Assembly: GCF_032681285.1 (NCBI RefSeq) | Contig: NZ_CP136336.1 | Span: 1,599,001-1,663,000, forward strand | Reading direction: 5' to 3' | Length of the DNA stretch: 64,000 bases | DNA from: Piscinibacter gummiphilus | Lineage (GTDB): Bacteria > Pseudomonadota > Gammaproteobacteria > Burkholderiales > Burkholderiaceae_C | Part shown: piece after piece, positions 39,869 to 48,535 of the stretch | Numbering within the stretch: position 1 is the stretch's first letter | Layout: each line of letters begins with the position of its first letter | The notes under the pieces: generated by a model | Seen by the model: only the letters and a program-made list of their open reading frames with translations | The model's database searches: none | What the model was told of the DNA's origin: nothing | Made by a program: the position numbers and the translations under genes

Positions 39869-40573
39869 CTACGAGCCTCGCACGAGCGGCGCTCGAAACT
39901 CGTAGCCCACCCGCGCCACGGCGTGCACGGGCACGAATGCCTGGCCGGCCTGCTCGATGCGCTTTCGCAAGCGGTACAGGGTGGCATGCAGGGCGTTCTC
40001 GGTGGAGGCAGGCGCCGCATCGGGGCCCCAGAGGCGCTCGATCAAGGTGCGGCGCTCGACTTTGGCACCCTCCGCGTCTGCAAAGCAGCGCACGATCGCG
40101 AGATCGCTCTCGCTGAGGGTGATCTCGGTGCCATCGGGGGCCTGAAGCACGCCGCGCGATTCCAGCAAGGTCCAGGGATTTGGAGCGGCGCCAGGTGCTC
40201 CCGCTGCCGTCGACTGCAGCCGACGCCACACGGCGGCCACACCGGCCGACAGGTGATCGGCCGGCGCATCCGCCTTCAGCACCATGTCGGCTCCAGACTC
40301 CAGCGCCTGCACGAACTCTGACCCTTCTTCGCCGCCCAGCGCCACGATGCCGGCGACGCTGCGCCGGCGGATGAGCCGCACGAGGTCGATGCCTCGCACG
40401 CCCTGCTGCGCCAGTTCGACGACGTACAGGTCGAAGTCGTATGCGTTTGCGGAGAGCAGGAAGTCGTCACTGTCTTGGAAACGCACGATCTTTTCCGCCA
40501 GGGAACGAGGCGGGTCCCGCCTCTGGCCAATCCAGGCGAACGACGGGCTGCGCGGGTGGAGTTGTGGCTTCAA
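39869..40573 (-). CDS. OmpR-type winged-helix regulator with a degenerate receiver
   Basis: About 234 residues from the proposed TTG at 40573. The C-terminal third is a trans_reg_C winged helix (LSESDLAIVRCFADAEG, then TENALHATLYRLRKRIE and GYEFRAPL). The N-terminal half follows a receiver fold, but the acid pocket is lost (WIGQRRDP), the phosphoacceptor position is Glu (YVVELAQQG), and the switch Thr is missing; the Lys of VLKAD is kept. It is therefore probably not phosphorylated. An ATG at 40702 would add 43 residues, but a near-consensus promoter lies inside that stretch and the added part shows no family similarity, so I prefer a later start. No partner kinase adjoins. Confidence 0.82.
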   Translation of the reverse strand: MKPQLHPRSPSFAWIGQRRDPPRSLAEKIVRFQDSDDFLLSANAYDFDLYVVELAQQGVRGIDLVRLIRRRSVAGIVALGGEEGSEFVQALESGADMVLKADAPADHLSAGVAAVWRRLQSTAAGAPGAAPNPWTLLESRGVLQAPDGTEITLSESDLAIVRCFADAEGAKVERRTLIERLWGPDAAPASTENALHATLYRLRKRIEQAGQAFVPVHAVARVGYEFRAPLVRGS

Positions 40574-40610
40574 AAGCTGCAGTTGGTCTACCGATTTAGA
40601 CAGAGGATAT

Positions 40611-40622
40611 GTCAGTTCTGAT
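40611..40622. promoter_or_regulatory. Operator-like palindrome, proximal copy
   Basis: GTCAGTTCTGAT: TCAG and CTGA arms around TT. It is the second copy of the motif at 40709 and would lie about 20-30 bases into the regulator transcript. Confidence 0.4.
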
Positions 40623-40647
40623 GGGTTTTGGCGAGTGGGGAAAACGA

Positions 40648-40676
40648 AATATATCGAAGTAGACAGAGTGAAACAA
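40648..40676 (-). promoter_or_regulatory. Sigma-70-type promoter of the regulator gene
   Basis: On the minus strand TTGTTT (40676-40671) and TATATT (40653-40648) are separated by exactly 17 bases, matching the -35 at 4 of 6 and the -10 at 5 of 6. The region is markedly AT-richer than the rest of the window. Expected start point about 40641. Confidence 0.6.
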
Positions 40677-40708
40677 GTCACGCAGGATAAGTTATGACGC
40701 ATATGTAA

Positions 40709-40720
40709 ATCAGTTCTGAT
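40709..40720. promoter_or_regulatory. Operator-like palindrome, distal copy
   Basis: ATCAGTTCTGAT, perfect 5-base arms around TT, between the divergent regulator and chemoreceptor genes. The flanks ATATGT and GRGTT are also shared with the copy at 40611, 98 bases away. Confidence 0.45.
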
Positions 40721-40763
40721 GAGTTATCGTCGCTGCAATCCTTCAACAAGCAACGAGCGACTC

Positions 40764-42335
40764 ATGAACATCAACGACCTGACCGTGCGCACCCGGCTCG
40801 GCATGGCCTTCGGCGGATTGGCGGCCATCGTCCTGCTGGTCTCCTGGCTGTCACTCCACGCGCTCGGAGACTCGAACCAGCGCTTCGCGCGCTATGTGGA
40901 AGGCATCAATGCACGCGCCAACCTGGTGGCCCAGGTGCGCGGCGCGGTCGACCGGCGTGCCATCGCGGCGCGCAATCTGGTGCTGGTGAAGAGCCCGAGC
41001 GAGCTGGCCGAAGAAAAGGCCGAGGTGGCCCGCGCGCACGAGGAGGTGCAGACGGGCCTCACGCAGCTCACCCAACTCTCGTCGGGCGACACCGACGCGT
41101 CCGCACGGGCCGCCAGCCTGATCGCAGAGATCGCGCGCGTCGAACGCGCCTATGGCCCGGTGGCATTGGCCATCGTCGAGCTCGCGTTGAGCCAGAAGAA
41201 TGAGCAGGCCATCGCGAAGATGAACGAGGAGTGCCGGCCCTTGTTGGCTGCGTTGCTCAAGGCCACGAGCGACTTCGACAACTACACCCGGGCGCAGGCG
41301 CAGCAGCTGGTCACCGAAGGTGCGGCGCAGTACGCGCGTCAGCGCAACCTGCTCGTCCTCGGGTGCGTGCTGGCCTTCCTCGCCGCAGCGCTGGCCGGTG
41401 TGTGGATCACCCGCAGCCTCACACGCTCGCTGGGCGCCGAGCCCGGCGCGCTGGGCTTGATCGCGCAGCGCGTGACCAGCGGAGACCTCAGCCCCATCGC
41501 CCACGCCGAGCGTGCGCCCGCCGGCAGCGTGCTGGCCTCGCTCGCGGCCATGCAGGGGAGCCTCTCGCACATCGTGGGCCAGGTGCGCAGCGCCTCGGAC
41601 TCCATCGCGACCGGCTCCTCAGAGATCGCCGCTGGCAACGCCGACCTGAGCCAGCGGACCGAAGAGCAGGCGAGCAACCTGCAGCAGACGGCGGCATCGA
41701 TGGAGCAGCTCACCGGCACCGTCAAGAACACGGCCGAGACCGCGCAGCAGGCGAACCAGCTGGCCAGCGAAGCCTCCGCCGCGGCCACTCAAGGGGGCCG
41801 GGCTGTGGACCAGGTGGTGGCGACGATGCAGGACATCTCCGGCGCGTCGAAGCGGATCGCCGACATCATCGGCGTCATCGACGGGATCGCATTCCAGACC
41901 AACATCCTGGCCTTGAACGCGGCCGTGGAGGCTGCCCGCGCGGGCGAGCAGGGCCGGGGCTTCGCCGTCGTGGCCAGCGAAGTGCGCTCGCTGGCGCAAC
42001 GCTCGGCCAACGCCGCGAAGGAAATCAAGACGCTGATCGGCGACAGCGTCGAGAAGGTCGAGGCAGGCTCACGCCAGGTCCACGAGGCGGGCCAGTCGAT
42101 GAGCGCGATCGTCGGCCAGATCAACCACGTGAGCCGGTTCATCGAGCAGATCTCGCGCGCCACCTACGAGCAGACGAGCGGCATCGGCCAGGTGGGTGAT
42201 GCCGTGAACCAGCTCGACCAGGTGACGCAGCAGAATGCTGCGCTCGTCGAAGAGAGCGCGGCGGCTGCGGAGAGCCTGCGCCATCAGGCCGCGCGCATGG
42301 CCGAGATGGTGGGCTTCTTCAAGCTTTCGGCCTGA
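40764..42335 (+). CDS. Methyl-accepting chemotaxis protein
   Basis: A 523-residue chemoreceptor: helix at about 11-30, four-helix-bundle-type periplasmic sensor (31-190), second helix (196-216), HAMP, then a long coiled-coil signalling domain with the tip [20 protein letters not shown] near 392-411. The start at 40764 ([13 protein letters not shown]) follows GAGCGA; an upstream ATG at 40719 overlaps the palindrome region and is less likely. It has no C-terminal CheR-docking pentapeptide. It diverges from the OmpR-type regulator, which may control it. Ligand unknown. Confidence 0.94.
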   Translation: MNINDLTVRTRLGMAFGGLAAIVLLVSWLSLHALGDSNQRFARYVEGINARANLVAQVRGAVDRRAIAARNLVLVKSPSELAEEKAEVARAHEEVQTGLTQLTQLSSGDTDASARAASLIAEIARVERAYGPVALAIVELALSQKNEQAIAKMNEECRPLLAALLKATSDFDNYTRAQAQQLVTEGAAQYARQRNLLVLGCVLAFLAAALAGVWITRSLTRSLGAEPGALGLIAQRVTSGDLSPIAHAERAPAGSVLASLAAMQGSLSHIVGQVRSASDSIATGSSEIAAGNADLSQRTEEQASNLQQTAASMEQLTGTVKNTAETAQQANQLASEASAAATQGGRAVDQVVATMQDISGASKRIADIIGVIDGIAFQTNILALNAAVEAARAGEQGRGFAVVASEVRSLAQRSANAAKEIKTLIGDSVEKVEAGSRQVHEAGQSMSAIVGQINHVSRFIEQISRATYEQTSGIGQVGDAVNQLDQVTQQNAALVEESAAAAESLRHQAARMAEMVGFFKLSA

Positions 42336-42352
42336 GCCGCGGGCCTCGGGCC

Positions 42353-43462
42353 TCAGGGCTTGGGCAGGTTGCCCGTCACCCCGTCGACAAACCAGTTCAT
42401 CTTGGCGAGCGAGGCATCGTCGAGCACGCCGCGCTCCTGCCGCACGGCGCCGGCGCTGTCGACGAGGCGCCCGGCGAAGGGGTGGAGCTTGCCTTTCACG
42501 ATGTCGGCCTCGCGTGCCTTCACCAGGGCGACCACGTCGGCCGGGATCGAAGGCGAGAAAGGCGCGAAGGCGATGAAGCCGTCCTTCATGCCGCCCCACA
42601 CCGGGGTGGCCTGCCACGTGCCTTTGCGCACGGCCTCGGCCACGCGCGTGTAGTACGCGCCCCACTGGTGGGTGATCGCGGTGAGCTGTGCATCGGGGGC
42701 GTGGCGGCTCATGTCGCTCTGGTAGGCGATCACGCGCACACCCTTGCTCGCGAAGTGCGCCTGGGCGGTCTGCGGCACGGCGGGCGAGCCGCTGTGGTTG
42801 GTCAGCACGTCGGCGCCCTGGTTGATGAGCGAAGTGGCGGCTTCGCGCTCGCGCGGCGGATCGAACCAGGTGTTGAGCCACACCACCTTGACCTGTGCCT
42901 TGGGGTTGACCGCGCGCATGCCCAGCGCGAAGGCGTTGATGCCCTGCACGACCTCGGGCACGGGAAAGCCGGCCACGTAGCCCGCGATGCCGCTCTTGCT
43001 CGTCTTGCCGGCCAGCAGCCCGGCCAGGTAGCGAGCTTCGTAGAAGCGTGCGTTGTAGGTGTTGAGGTTCTTCGCGGTCTTGAAGCCGCCGGCGTGTTCG
43101 AACACCACATCGGGGTGATCGGCGGCCACGCGCAGGGCCGGCTCGAGGTAGCCGAAGCTCGTGGCGAAGATGAGCTTGTGGCCTTGGGCCACGAGGTCGC
43201 GCATCACGCGCTCGGAGTCGGCGCCTTCGGCCACGGCTTCGACGGCGGTGGTGCTCACCTGTGCGCCAAGCGCCTTTTCCATCGCGAGGCGGCCGAGGTT
43301 GTGCTGGTAGGTCCAGCCGGCGTCGCCGATCGGGCTCACGTAGACAAAGCCGACCTTCAGCGGGGCGGGCGCCTTGGGCGCGGTCGTCTGTGCGGTGGCG
43401 GTGGTGGCTGCAATGGCAGCGAGCATCGCGGCCATGAGGCCGCGGGCGAGGTTTTGAAGCAT
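42353..43462 (-). CDS. BMP-family ABC transporter substrate-binding protein (second copy)
   Basis: A 369-residue periplasmic protein with a Sec signal peptide (MLQNLARGLMAAMLAAIAATTATAQ, given here as its first 25 positions) and a BMP/PnrA-type binding domain: VGFVYVSPIGDAGWTYQH near 38-55, KLIFATSFGYLEPAL near 96 and VAGFPVPEVVQGINAFALG near 163-181. BMP proteins bind purine nucleosides or related compounds. It lies at the far end of the purine operon, apart from the other transporter genes, and is a paralogue of the lipoprotein encoded at 46384-47544. It lacks a lipobox cysteine. Confidence 0.9.
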   Translation of the reverse strand: MLQNLARGLMAAMLAAIAATTATAQTTAPKAPAPLKVGFVYVSPIGDAGWTYQHNLGRLAMEKALGAQVSTTAVEAVAEGADSERVMRDLVAQGHKLIFATSFGYLEPALRVAADHPDVVFEHAGGFKTAKNLNTYNARFYEARYLAGLLAGKTSKSGIAGYVAGFPVPEVVQGINAFALGMRAVNPKAQVKVVWLNTWFDPPREREAATSLINQGADVLTNHSGSPAVPQTAQAHFASKGVRVIAYQSDMSRHAPDAQLTAITHQWGAYYTRVAEAVRKGTWQATPVWGGMKDGFIAFAPFSPSIPADVVALVKAREADIVKGKLHPFAGRLVDSAGAVRQERGVLDDASLAKMNWFVDGVTGNLPKP

Positions 43463-43595
43463 GGTGTTCCTCTACATGGCCCCGGATGAAAGCGACAACG
43501 CCTGCGGGGGCACGCAGGCGGTTCGAGGCGCGGATTGTCGCAGACCCTCCCGGGGCTACGGTCGCGCAGCCCGGCAGGCGCCGGGCGGTGAGGGG

Positions 43596-44219
43596 TCAGA
43601 CGGGCGGGGTGTCGGCTCCGAGCGAGCTGCGGGCCACGGCGGCCAGCGGCCGCACCTTGGCTTCGGCCGCGGCGCGTGCGGCGGCGCGGCGCTTGGCCAG
43701 TTCGCCCTCCTGCTCGCGCGGTACGCGCGGCTGGATCTTGGCCGGCACGCCGACCGCGATGGAGTTCGACGGCACGTCGGTGATGACCACCGCGTTGGCG
43801 CCGATCAGCACGTTGTCGCCGATGGTGATGGGCCCGAGGATCTTGGCCCCGGCGCCGATGTCCACGTTGTTGCCGATCACCGGCGCCACCGGCTCGTCGG
43901 TGTGGCGCAGGCCCACGCACACGTCGTGGCGCAGACGGCAGTTGTCGCCGAACTTCGCGTAGCCGCTGACGATGATGCCGCCGAAGTGGTCGATGACGAA
44001 GTTGCGGCCGACCTCCACTTCACACGGCAGGTCGATGCCGGTGAGGATCTGCACGAACTTGTAGGCGATCTTGTAGAGCAGCGACAGCGGCTTGCGGATC
44101 AAGGCCGGCTTGATGCCATAGCGCCAGCGCCCGAAGCGGTAGACGAGCATGACCCAGAAGCCCTGCTCCCACCAGCGGCCTCGGTAATTGCGCAAGTCTG
44201 CGCGGATGTGTTCGAACAT
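43596..44219 (-). CDS. CysE-like hexapeptide acyltransferase
   Basis: A 207-residue left-handed beta-helix transferase related to serine O-acetyltransferase: DHFGGIIVSGYAKFGDN near 77-93, RHDVCVGLRHTDEPVAPVIGNNVDIGAGA near 97-125 (catalytic His pair), and VITDVPSNSIAVGVPAKI near 147-164. It lacks most of the N-terminal helical domain of E. coli CysE (273 residues), like short family members that may acylate other substrates. It sits between the deaminase and the second BMP gene in the purine operon; the reason is unclear. Confidence 0.85.
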   Translation of the reverse strand: MFEHIRADLRNYRGRWWEQGFWVMLVYRFGRWRYGIKPALIRKPLSLLYKIAYKFVQILTGIDLPCEVEVGRNFVIDHFGGIIVSGYAKFGDNCRLRHDVCVGLRHTDEPVAPVIGNNVDIGAGAKILGPITIGDNVLIGANAVVITDVPSNSIAVGVPAKIQPRVPREQEGELAKRRAAARAAAEAKVRPLAAVARSSLGADTPPV

Positions 44220-44289
44220 GGTGGCGAAGGTTAGGGCCGCCCGATGACAGCCGTCTGTAGGACGGCGCCGCCTTCTTCACTGGCGCCCT

Positions 44290-45336
44290 CTAGGAGAAAA
44301 CCCCGGCGAGCTGCTGCCGCCAGGCCTGTTTGTCGACCGCTGGCGCAAAGCTGGCGTCGATGCTGTTGAGCGCGAGTTGGTAGGCCTCCCGCGCACCCAG
44401 CGCAGGCAGTGAGTCGAAAGTCTCGAGAAAGTTCTGGTTGATGTAACCGCCGAAATACGCCGGGTCGTCGGAGTTGACGGTGACGCACAGTCCGGCGTCG
44501 AGCAGGCTCGCGAGGTTGTGCTGGTCCAGCGTCTTGAACACACACAGTTTCACATTCGAGAGCGGGCACACGGTCAGCGGCACCTGCTCGGCCGCGAGGC
44601 GCTGCACGAGCTTCGGGTCTTCGACGCAGCGCACGCCGTGGTCGATGCGCTCGACCTTGAGCACGTCGAGCGCGTTCCAGATGTACTCGGCCGGGCCTTC
44701 CTCGCCCGCATGGGCGACGAGGCGCAGGCCCAGCTCGCGGCACTTGGCATAGACGCGGGCGAACTTCTCGGGCGGGTTGCCCCGCTCGCCGCTGTCGAGG
44801 CCAACGCCGACGAAATGCGAACGCCAGGGCAGGGCGTCTTCGAGCGTCGCGAACGCAGCCTCTTCGCTCAGGTGGCGCAGGAAACACATGATGAGCAGCG
44901 AGCTCACGCCGAGTTCGCGCTTCGCCGTCTCGCAGGCGCGCGTGAGGCCCTTGACGACGGTCTCGAAACTCACGCCGCGCTCGGTGTGGGTCTGCGGGTC
45001 GAAGAAGAGTTCGGCGTGCACGACGTTGTCGGCCTTGGCGCGGCGGAAGTAGGCCATGGCCATGTCGAAGAAGTCTTCTTCCTTCAGCAGCACGCTCGCC
45101 CCGGCGTAGTAGATGTCAAGGAAGCTCTGCAGATCGGTGAAGGCATAGGCCTTTCGCAGCGCCTCGACGCTCGGGTAGGCGAGCTTCACGCCATTGCGTT
45201 GCGCGAGCTGGAAGATGAGCTCGGGCTCGAGCGAGCCTTCGATGTGCAGGTGCAGCTCGGTCTTGGGCATCGTGCGCAGCAGCTCGGGCAGGCGCTCGCG
45301 CGGGATCTTGCTGAAGTCAGGTGTCGCGGTGGTCAT
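44290..45336 (-). CDS. Adenine/adenosine deaminase
   Basis: A 348-residue zinc amidohydrolase: HLHIEGS near 28-34 (metal His pair), VAHAGEEG near 208-215, the catalytic HGVRC near 239 and NSDDPAYF near 290-297. The wording, in particular [24 protein letters not shown] and [12 protein letters not shown], follows the bacterial group shown in Pseudomonas to deaminate adenine to hypoxanthine rather than adenosine. The ATG at 45336 shares one base with the stop of the Rieske gene (TGATG). If it is adenine deaminase, its product would be the substrate of that oxygenase. Confidence 0.88.
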   Translation of the reverse strand: MTTATPDFSKIPRERLPELLRTMPKTELHLHIEGSLEPELIFQLAQRNGVKLAYPSVEALRKAYAFTDLQSFLDIYYAGASVLLKEEDFFDMAMAYFRRAKADNVVHAELFFDPQTHTERGVSFETVVKGLTRACETAKRELGVSSLLIMCFLRHLSEEAAFATLEDALPWRSHFVGVGLDSGERGNPPEKFARVYAKCRELGLRLVAHAGEEGPAEYIWNALDVLKVERIDHGVRCVEDPKLVQRLAAEQVPLTVCPLSNVKLCVFKTLDQHNLASLLDAGLCVTVNSDDPAYFGGYINQNFLETFDSLPALGAREAYQLALNSIDASFAPAVDKQAWRQQLAGVFS

Positions 45337-46328
45337 CAGCACACTCCAAAGGTGATGCCGCGGTCGGTGAGGAAGCGGCGGTAGGCGGCGGAACTGCGGT
45401 CGGCAGCGCAATGCACTTCGCCACCGTGTCCAGGGCCAAGAGACAGCGGCAGGCGCTTGGGGCTTTGCGATTCGAGCACGGGCTGGTCCTGCTGGAAGAT
45501 GGTGTCTTGAAACGCCCGCAGCTGCGCGTCGTCCGAATCGAAATCGGTCACCGCGAGGCGGAACCACACGCGGCTGCGCTCGGGGTCGACCGGGCACACG
45601 AAGAGGCCGATCACGTCTTGATAGCCGGCCTGGGCCTGCGGCACCTTGGTGAGCTGCGCGCTGTAGGGGCCGGTGAGTTCGTAGCGGTATTCGACCTCGC
45701 TGCCTTGTGTCGACAGCCGGTTGCTCTGCGGCTGCCACGCGGTGCAGCCGTGGGCGATGAAGCCCTGCGGCGTGGCCTCGATGCGGTAGTCGGCGAGCGT
45801 GGCGTGGCCGCGGTCGCCGAGCCAGCCGTCGTGCACGAAGCCGAAGTGCGCGAGATCGAGGAAGTTCTCGACGATGCGCGGTGCGCTGGACTGCACCTCA
45901 TACGGGCCGCAGAGCAGCTTGCGCAGACGCGGGTCGACTTCGGCGTCGAAGGCCGGAAGCGTGGTGTCGGCGGCTTGCAGGCGCAGCCAGACGAGGCCGT
46001 GCCGCTCCTGGATCTCGTGCGTGCACACCGCGTGGGTAGCCGGTGGCGTGAACGCAGGCAGCGCCGGGATGTGGCGGCACTGGCCGGTGGCGTCGAACTG
46101 CCAGCCGTGATACGGGCACTCGAGCCGCGAGCCCGCCTCGCCGTGCAGCACACGCCCCAGCGACAGGCGCGTGCCGCGGTGCGGGCAACGGTCGGGGAAG
46201 GCCCGGGCCGTGCCGCTCGCATCGCGCCATAGCGCGAAGTCCTGCGAGAGCAGGCGCACGGGCAGCGGCACGTCGGCCACGATCGAAGCGCTCGCCGCCA
46301 CGGGGTGCCAGAGGGTCGATTCGTTCAT
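45336..46328 (-). CDS. Rieske oxygenase, possible hypoxanthine oxygenase (HpxD-like)
   Basis: A 330-residue Rieske non-heme iron oxygenase of the vanillate-demethylase type: cluster ligands CPHRG and CPYHGW near 45-67, and the iron site [15 protein letters not shown] near 153-167. In Klebsiella the HpxDE Rieske system oxidises hypoxanthine to xanthine in place of xanthine dehydrogenase. Location in a purine operon, coupled by TGATG to an adenine deaminase, makes the same role plausible here. No reductase (HpxE-like) gene is beside it. Start taken at 46328 ([12 protein letters not shown]); an ATG at 46367 adds 13 residues. Confidence 0.75.
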   Translation of the reverse strand: MNESTLWHPVAASASIVADVPLPVRLLSQDFALWRDASGTARAFPDRCPHRGTRLSLGRVLHGEAGSRLECPYHGWQFDATGQCRHIPALPAFTPPATHAVCTHEIQERHGLVWLRLQAADTTLPAFDAEVDPRLRKLLCGPYEVQSSAPRIVENFLDLAHFGFVHDGWLGDRGHATLADYRIEATPQGFIAHGCTAWQPQSNRLSTQGSEVEYRYELTGPYSAQLTKVPQAQAGYQDVIGLFVCPVDPERSRVWFRLAVTDFDSDDAQLRAFQDTIFQQDQPVLESQSPKRLPLSLGPGHGGEVHCAADRSSAAYRRFLTDRGITFGVC

Positions 46329-46383
46329 CTTGAGCGAAGAAGGCCGCACGGTGGCGGCCTTCGTCATGGCTTGGGCCGTGCGC

Positions 46384-47544
46384 TTACTTCGCGCCGGGCA
46401 CCTTGCCTTCGACGCCCTTCACATAGAAGTTCACGCCGCTCAGGAACTTGTCGTCGGCGGTCTCGTCTTTCTTGACCACTTCCTTGCCGTCCTGGCCGAG
46501 GATCGGGCCCTTCCAGATCGCAAAGCTGCCGTCTTTCAAGCCGGACTTCACCGTCTCGACCTTGGTCTTGATCTCGGCGGGCACCTTGTCGGAGATCGAC
46601 ACGATGTCGATCGCGCCTTCCTTCACACCCCACCACACCGCGCCGGTCGCCCAGGTGCCTTCGAGCGCATCCTTGGTGGCCTTGATGTAGTACGGGGCCC
46701 AGTTGATGATCGACGAGGCCAGGTGCGCTTCAGGCGAGTACGACGACATGTCGCTGTCCCAGCCGAAGGCGTACTTGCCGGCCTTGCCGGCCGTCTTGAG
46801 CACGGCGGACGAGTCGGTGTTCTGGAACAGCACGTCAGCACCGCCGTTGAGCAGCGATTGCGCGGCCTCGGTTTCCTTCGGCGGGTCGAACCACTTGTTG
46901 ACCCAGACCACCTTGGTCTTGATCTTCGGGTTCACCGACTGCGCACCGAGCGTGAAGCTGTTGATGTTGCGGATCACCTCGGGGATGGGCACCGAGCCCA
47001 CCACGCCGAGCGTGTTGGTCTTGGTCATCGCGCCCGCGATGATGCCGGCCATGTAGGCGCCTTCGTAGGTGCGGCTGTCGTAGGTCCGCATGTTCTCGGC
47101 CGTCTTGAAGCCGGTGGCGTGCTCGAACTTCACGTCCTTCGCTTCGGGGGCCACCTTGAGCATGGAGTCCATGTAGCCGAAGGTGGTGCCGAAGATGAGC
47201 TTGTTGCCCTGGCCGATCATGTCGCGGAACACACGCTCGGCGTCGGCGGCCTCGGGCACGTTTTCGACGAAGCTCGTCTGCACCCGGTCGCCGAATTCCT
47301 TCTCGATGGCCTTGCGGCCGTTGTCGTGCGCGAAGGTCCAGCCGCCGTCGCCCACCGGGCCGATGTAGGCGAAGGCGATCTTCAGCGGGGCCGGCTTGGC
47401 CGGGGCCGAGGCGGCCACCGGGGCGGAAGCGGCCGGTGCGGGAGCAGCCTCTTCCTTCTTGCTGCAACCCACCAGCGCCGCGGCGCCTGCGAGGGTGCTC
47501 CAGCCTGCGATCTTCAGCAGGGCACGTTTCGAGAGTCGTGTCAT
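46384..47544 (-). CDS. BMP-family ABC transporter substrate-binding lipoprotein
   Basis: A 386-residue lipoprotein: signal peptide with lipobox LVGC at residues 24-27, an alanine/proline linker, then a PnrA/BMP binding domain (IAFAYIGPVGDGGWTFAHDNG near 55-75; GTTFGYMDSML near 119; GSVPIPEVIRNINSF near 187). It is the binding component of the ABC importer encoded directly upstream (ATPase and two permeases). BMP importers take up purine nucleosides or bases, matching the catabolic genes of the operon. Confidence 0.92.
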   Translation of the reverse strand: MTRLSKRALLKIAGWSTLAGAAALVGCSKKEEAAPAPAASAPVAASAPAKPAPLKIAFAYIGPVGDGGWTFAHDNGRKAIEKEFGDRVQTSFVENVPEAADAERVFRDMIGQGNKLIFGTTFGYMDSMLKVAPEAKDVKFEHATGFKTAENMRTYDSRTYEGAYMAGIIAGAMTKTNTLGVVGSVPIPEVIRNINSFTLGAQSVNPKIKTKVVWVNKWFDPPKETEAAQSLLNGGADVLFQNTDSSAVLKTAGKAGKYAFGWDSDMSSYSPEAHLASSIINWAPYYIKATKDALEGTWATGAVWWGVKEGAIDIVSISDKVPAEIKTKVETVKSGLKDGSFAIWKGPILGQDGKEVVKKDETADDKFLSGVNFYVKGVEGKVPGAK

Positions 47545-47614
47545 GTCATCTCCAGATGAAAGGTCGGCGCTTGTGGCGCACGCAATGAGGTGGGTGCAAC
47601 AGCACCTCGGATTA

Positions 47615-48535
47615 TCAACTCCCAGGAAAGAACGGCTTGCCCAGCGAGGCCGGCATGTTCACGCGGATCCAGGTGGCGTTGCGCGAGATCAGCACCAGCA
47701 CGACGATGGTGGCAAGGTAGGGCAGCATGGTCAGCAACTGGCTCGAGATCTGCACGCCTTCGCCTTGCAGGTGAAATTGCAGCATCGTCACACCGCCGAA
47801 CAGGTAGGCACCGAGCAATACCCGTGCCGGGCGCCAGGTGGCGAAGGTGGTGAGCGCGAGCGCGATCCAGCCCTTGCCGGCCACCATGCCCTCGACCCAG
47901 AGGGGCGTGTAGACGGTCGAGATGTAGGCGCCCGAGATGCCGCAGAGTGCACCGCCCACCATCACCGCCAGCAGGCGGATGCGCCGCACCGGGTAGCCGA
48001 GGGCATGCGCCGACTCGGGCGACTCGCCCACGGCCCGCAGCACGAGCCCTGCGCGCGAGCGGTAGAGAAACCAGGCGAGGGCGATCGTGAGCGCGATGGC
48101 GATGTAGACCATCGCATGCTGGCGGAAGAGGGCCGGCCCGATGAACGGGATGTCGCCCAGCACCGGGATGTGCAGCGGCGGCCGCTCGGGCAGCCGCTCC
48201 TGTGTGTAGCGGATGCCGATGAAGGCCGAGAAGCCGGTGCCGAAGAGGCTGAGCGCGAGGCCCGTGGCGTATTGGTTGGTGTTGAGCCAGATCACGAGCA
48301 GGCCGAACACCGCCGCCAGCAGCGCCCCGGCGAGTGCGCCGGCCCCCAGGCCCACCCACGGGCTGCCTGTGTGCACCGCCGCGGCGAAGCCGGCGATGGC
48401 GGCCACGAGCATCATGCCCTCGGCCCCGAGGTTGACGATGCCCGAGCGCTCGTTGATGAGCAGGCCGAGCGCGGCGAAGGCGATCACGGTGCCCGCGTTG
48501 AGCGTGGCGGCGATGAGCAGGGCGAAGGCATCCAT
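47615..48535 (-). CDS. BMP-type ABC importer permease 2
   Basis: A 306-residue membrane protein with about eight to nine helices and the ribose/nucleoside permease block SGIVNLGAEGMMLVAAIAGF near 31-50. It corresponds to the NupQ/YufQ-type permease of nucleoside importers. Its start overlaps the stop of permease 1 by one base. The 70-base gap to the lipoprotein gene contains no evident terminator. Confidence 0.92.
   Translation of the reverse strand: MDAFALLIAATLNAGTVIAFAALGLLINERSGIVNLGAEGMMLVAAIAGFAAAVHTGSPWVGLGAGALAGALLAAVFGLLVIWLNTNQYATGLALSLFGTGFSAFIGIRYTQERLPERPPLHIPVLGDIPFIGPALFRQHAMVYIAIALTIALAWFLYRSRAGLVLRAVGESPESAHALGYPVRRIRLLAVMVGGALCGISGAYISTVYTPLWVEGMVAGKGWIALALTTFATWRPARVLLGAYLFGGVTMLQFHLQGEGVQISSQLLTMLPYLATIVVLVLISRNATWIRVNMPASLGKPFFPGS

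Noticed and set aside
40702..40763. Sigma-28-type flagellar promoter for the chemoreceptor gene
   Set aside because: A TAAA and a GATAA-like string were seen but order and spacing do not fit the TAAA-N15-GCCGATAA consensus.
43499..43520. Hairpin between the CysE-like gene and the second BMP gene
   Set aside because: Only seven pairs and no T-run, so not called as terminator; it could still influence the transcript.
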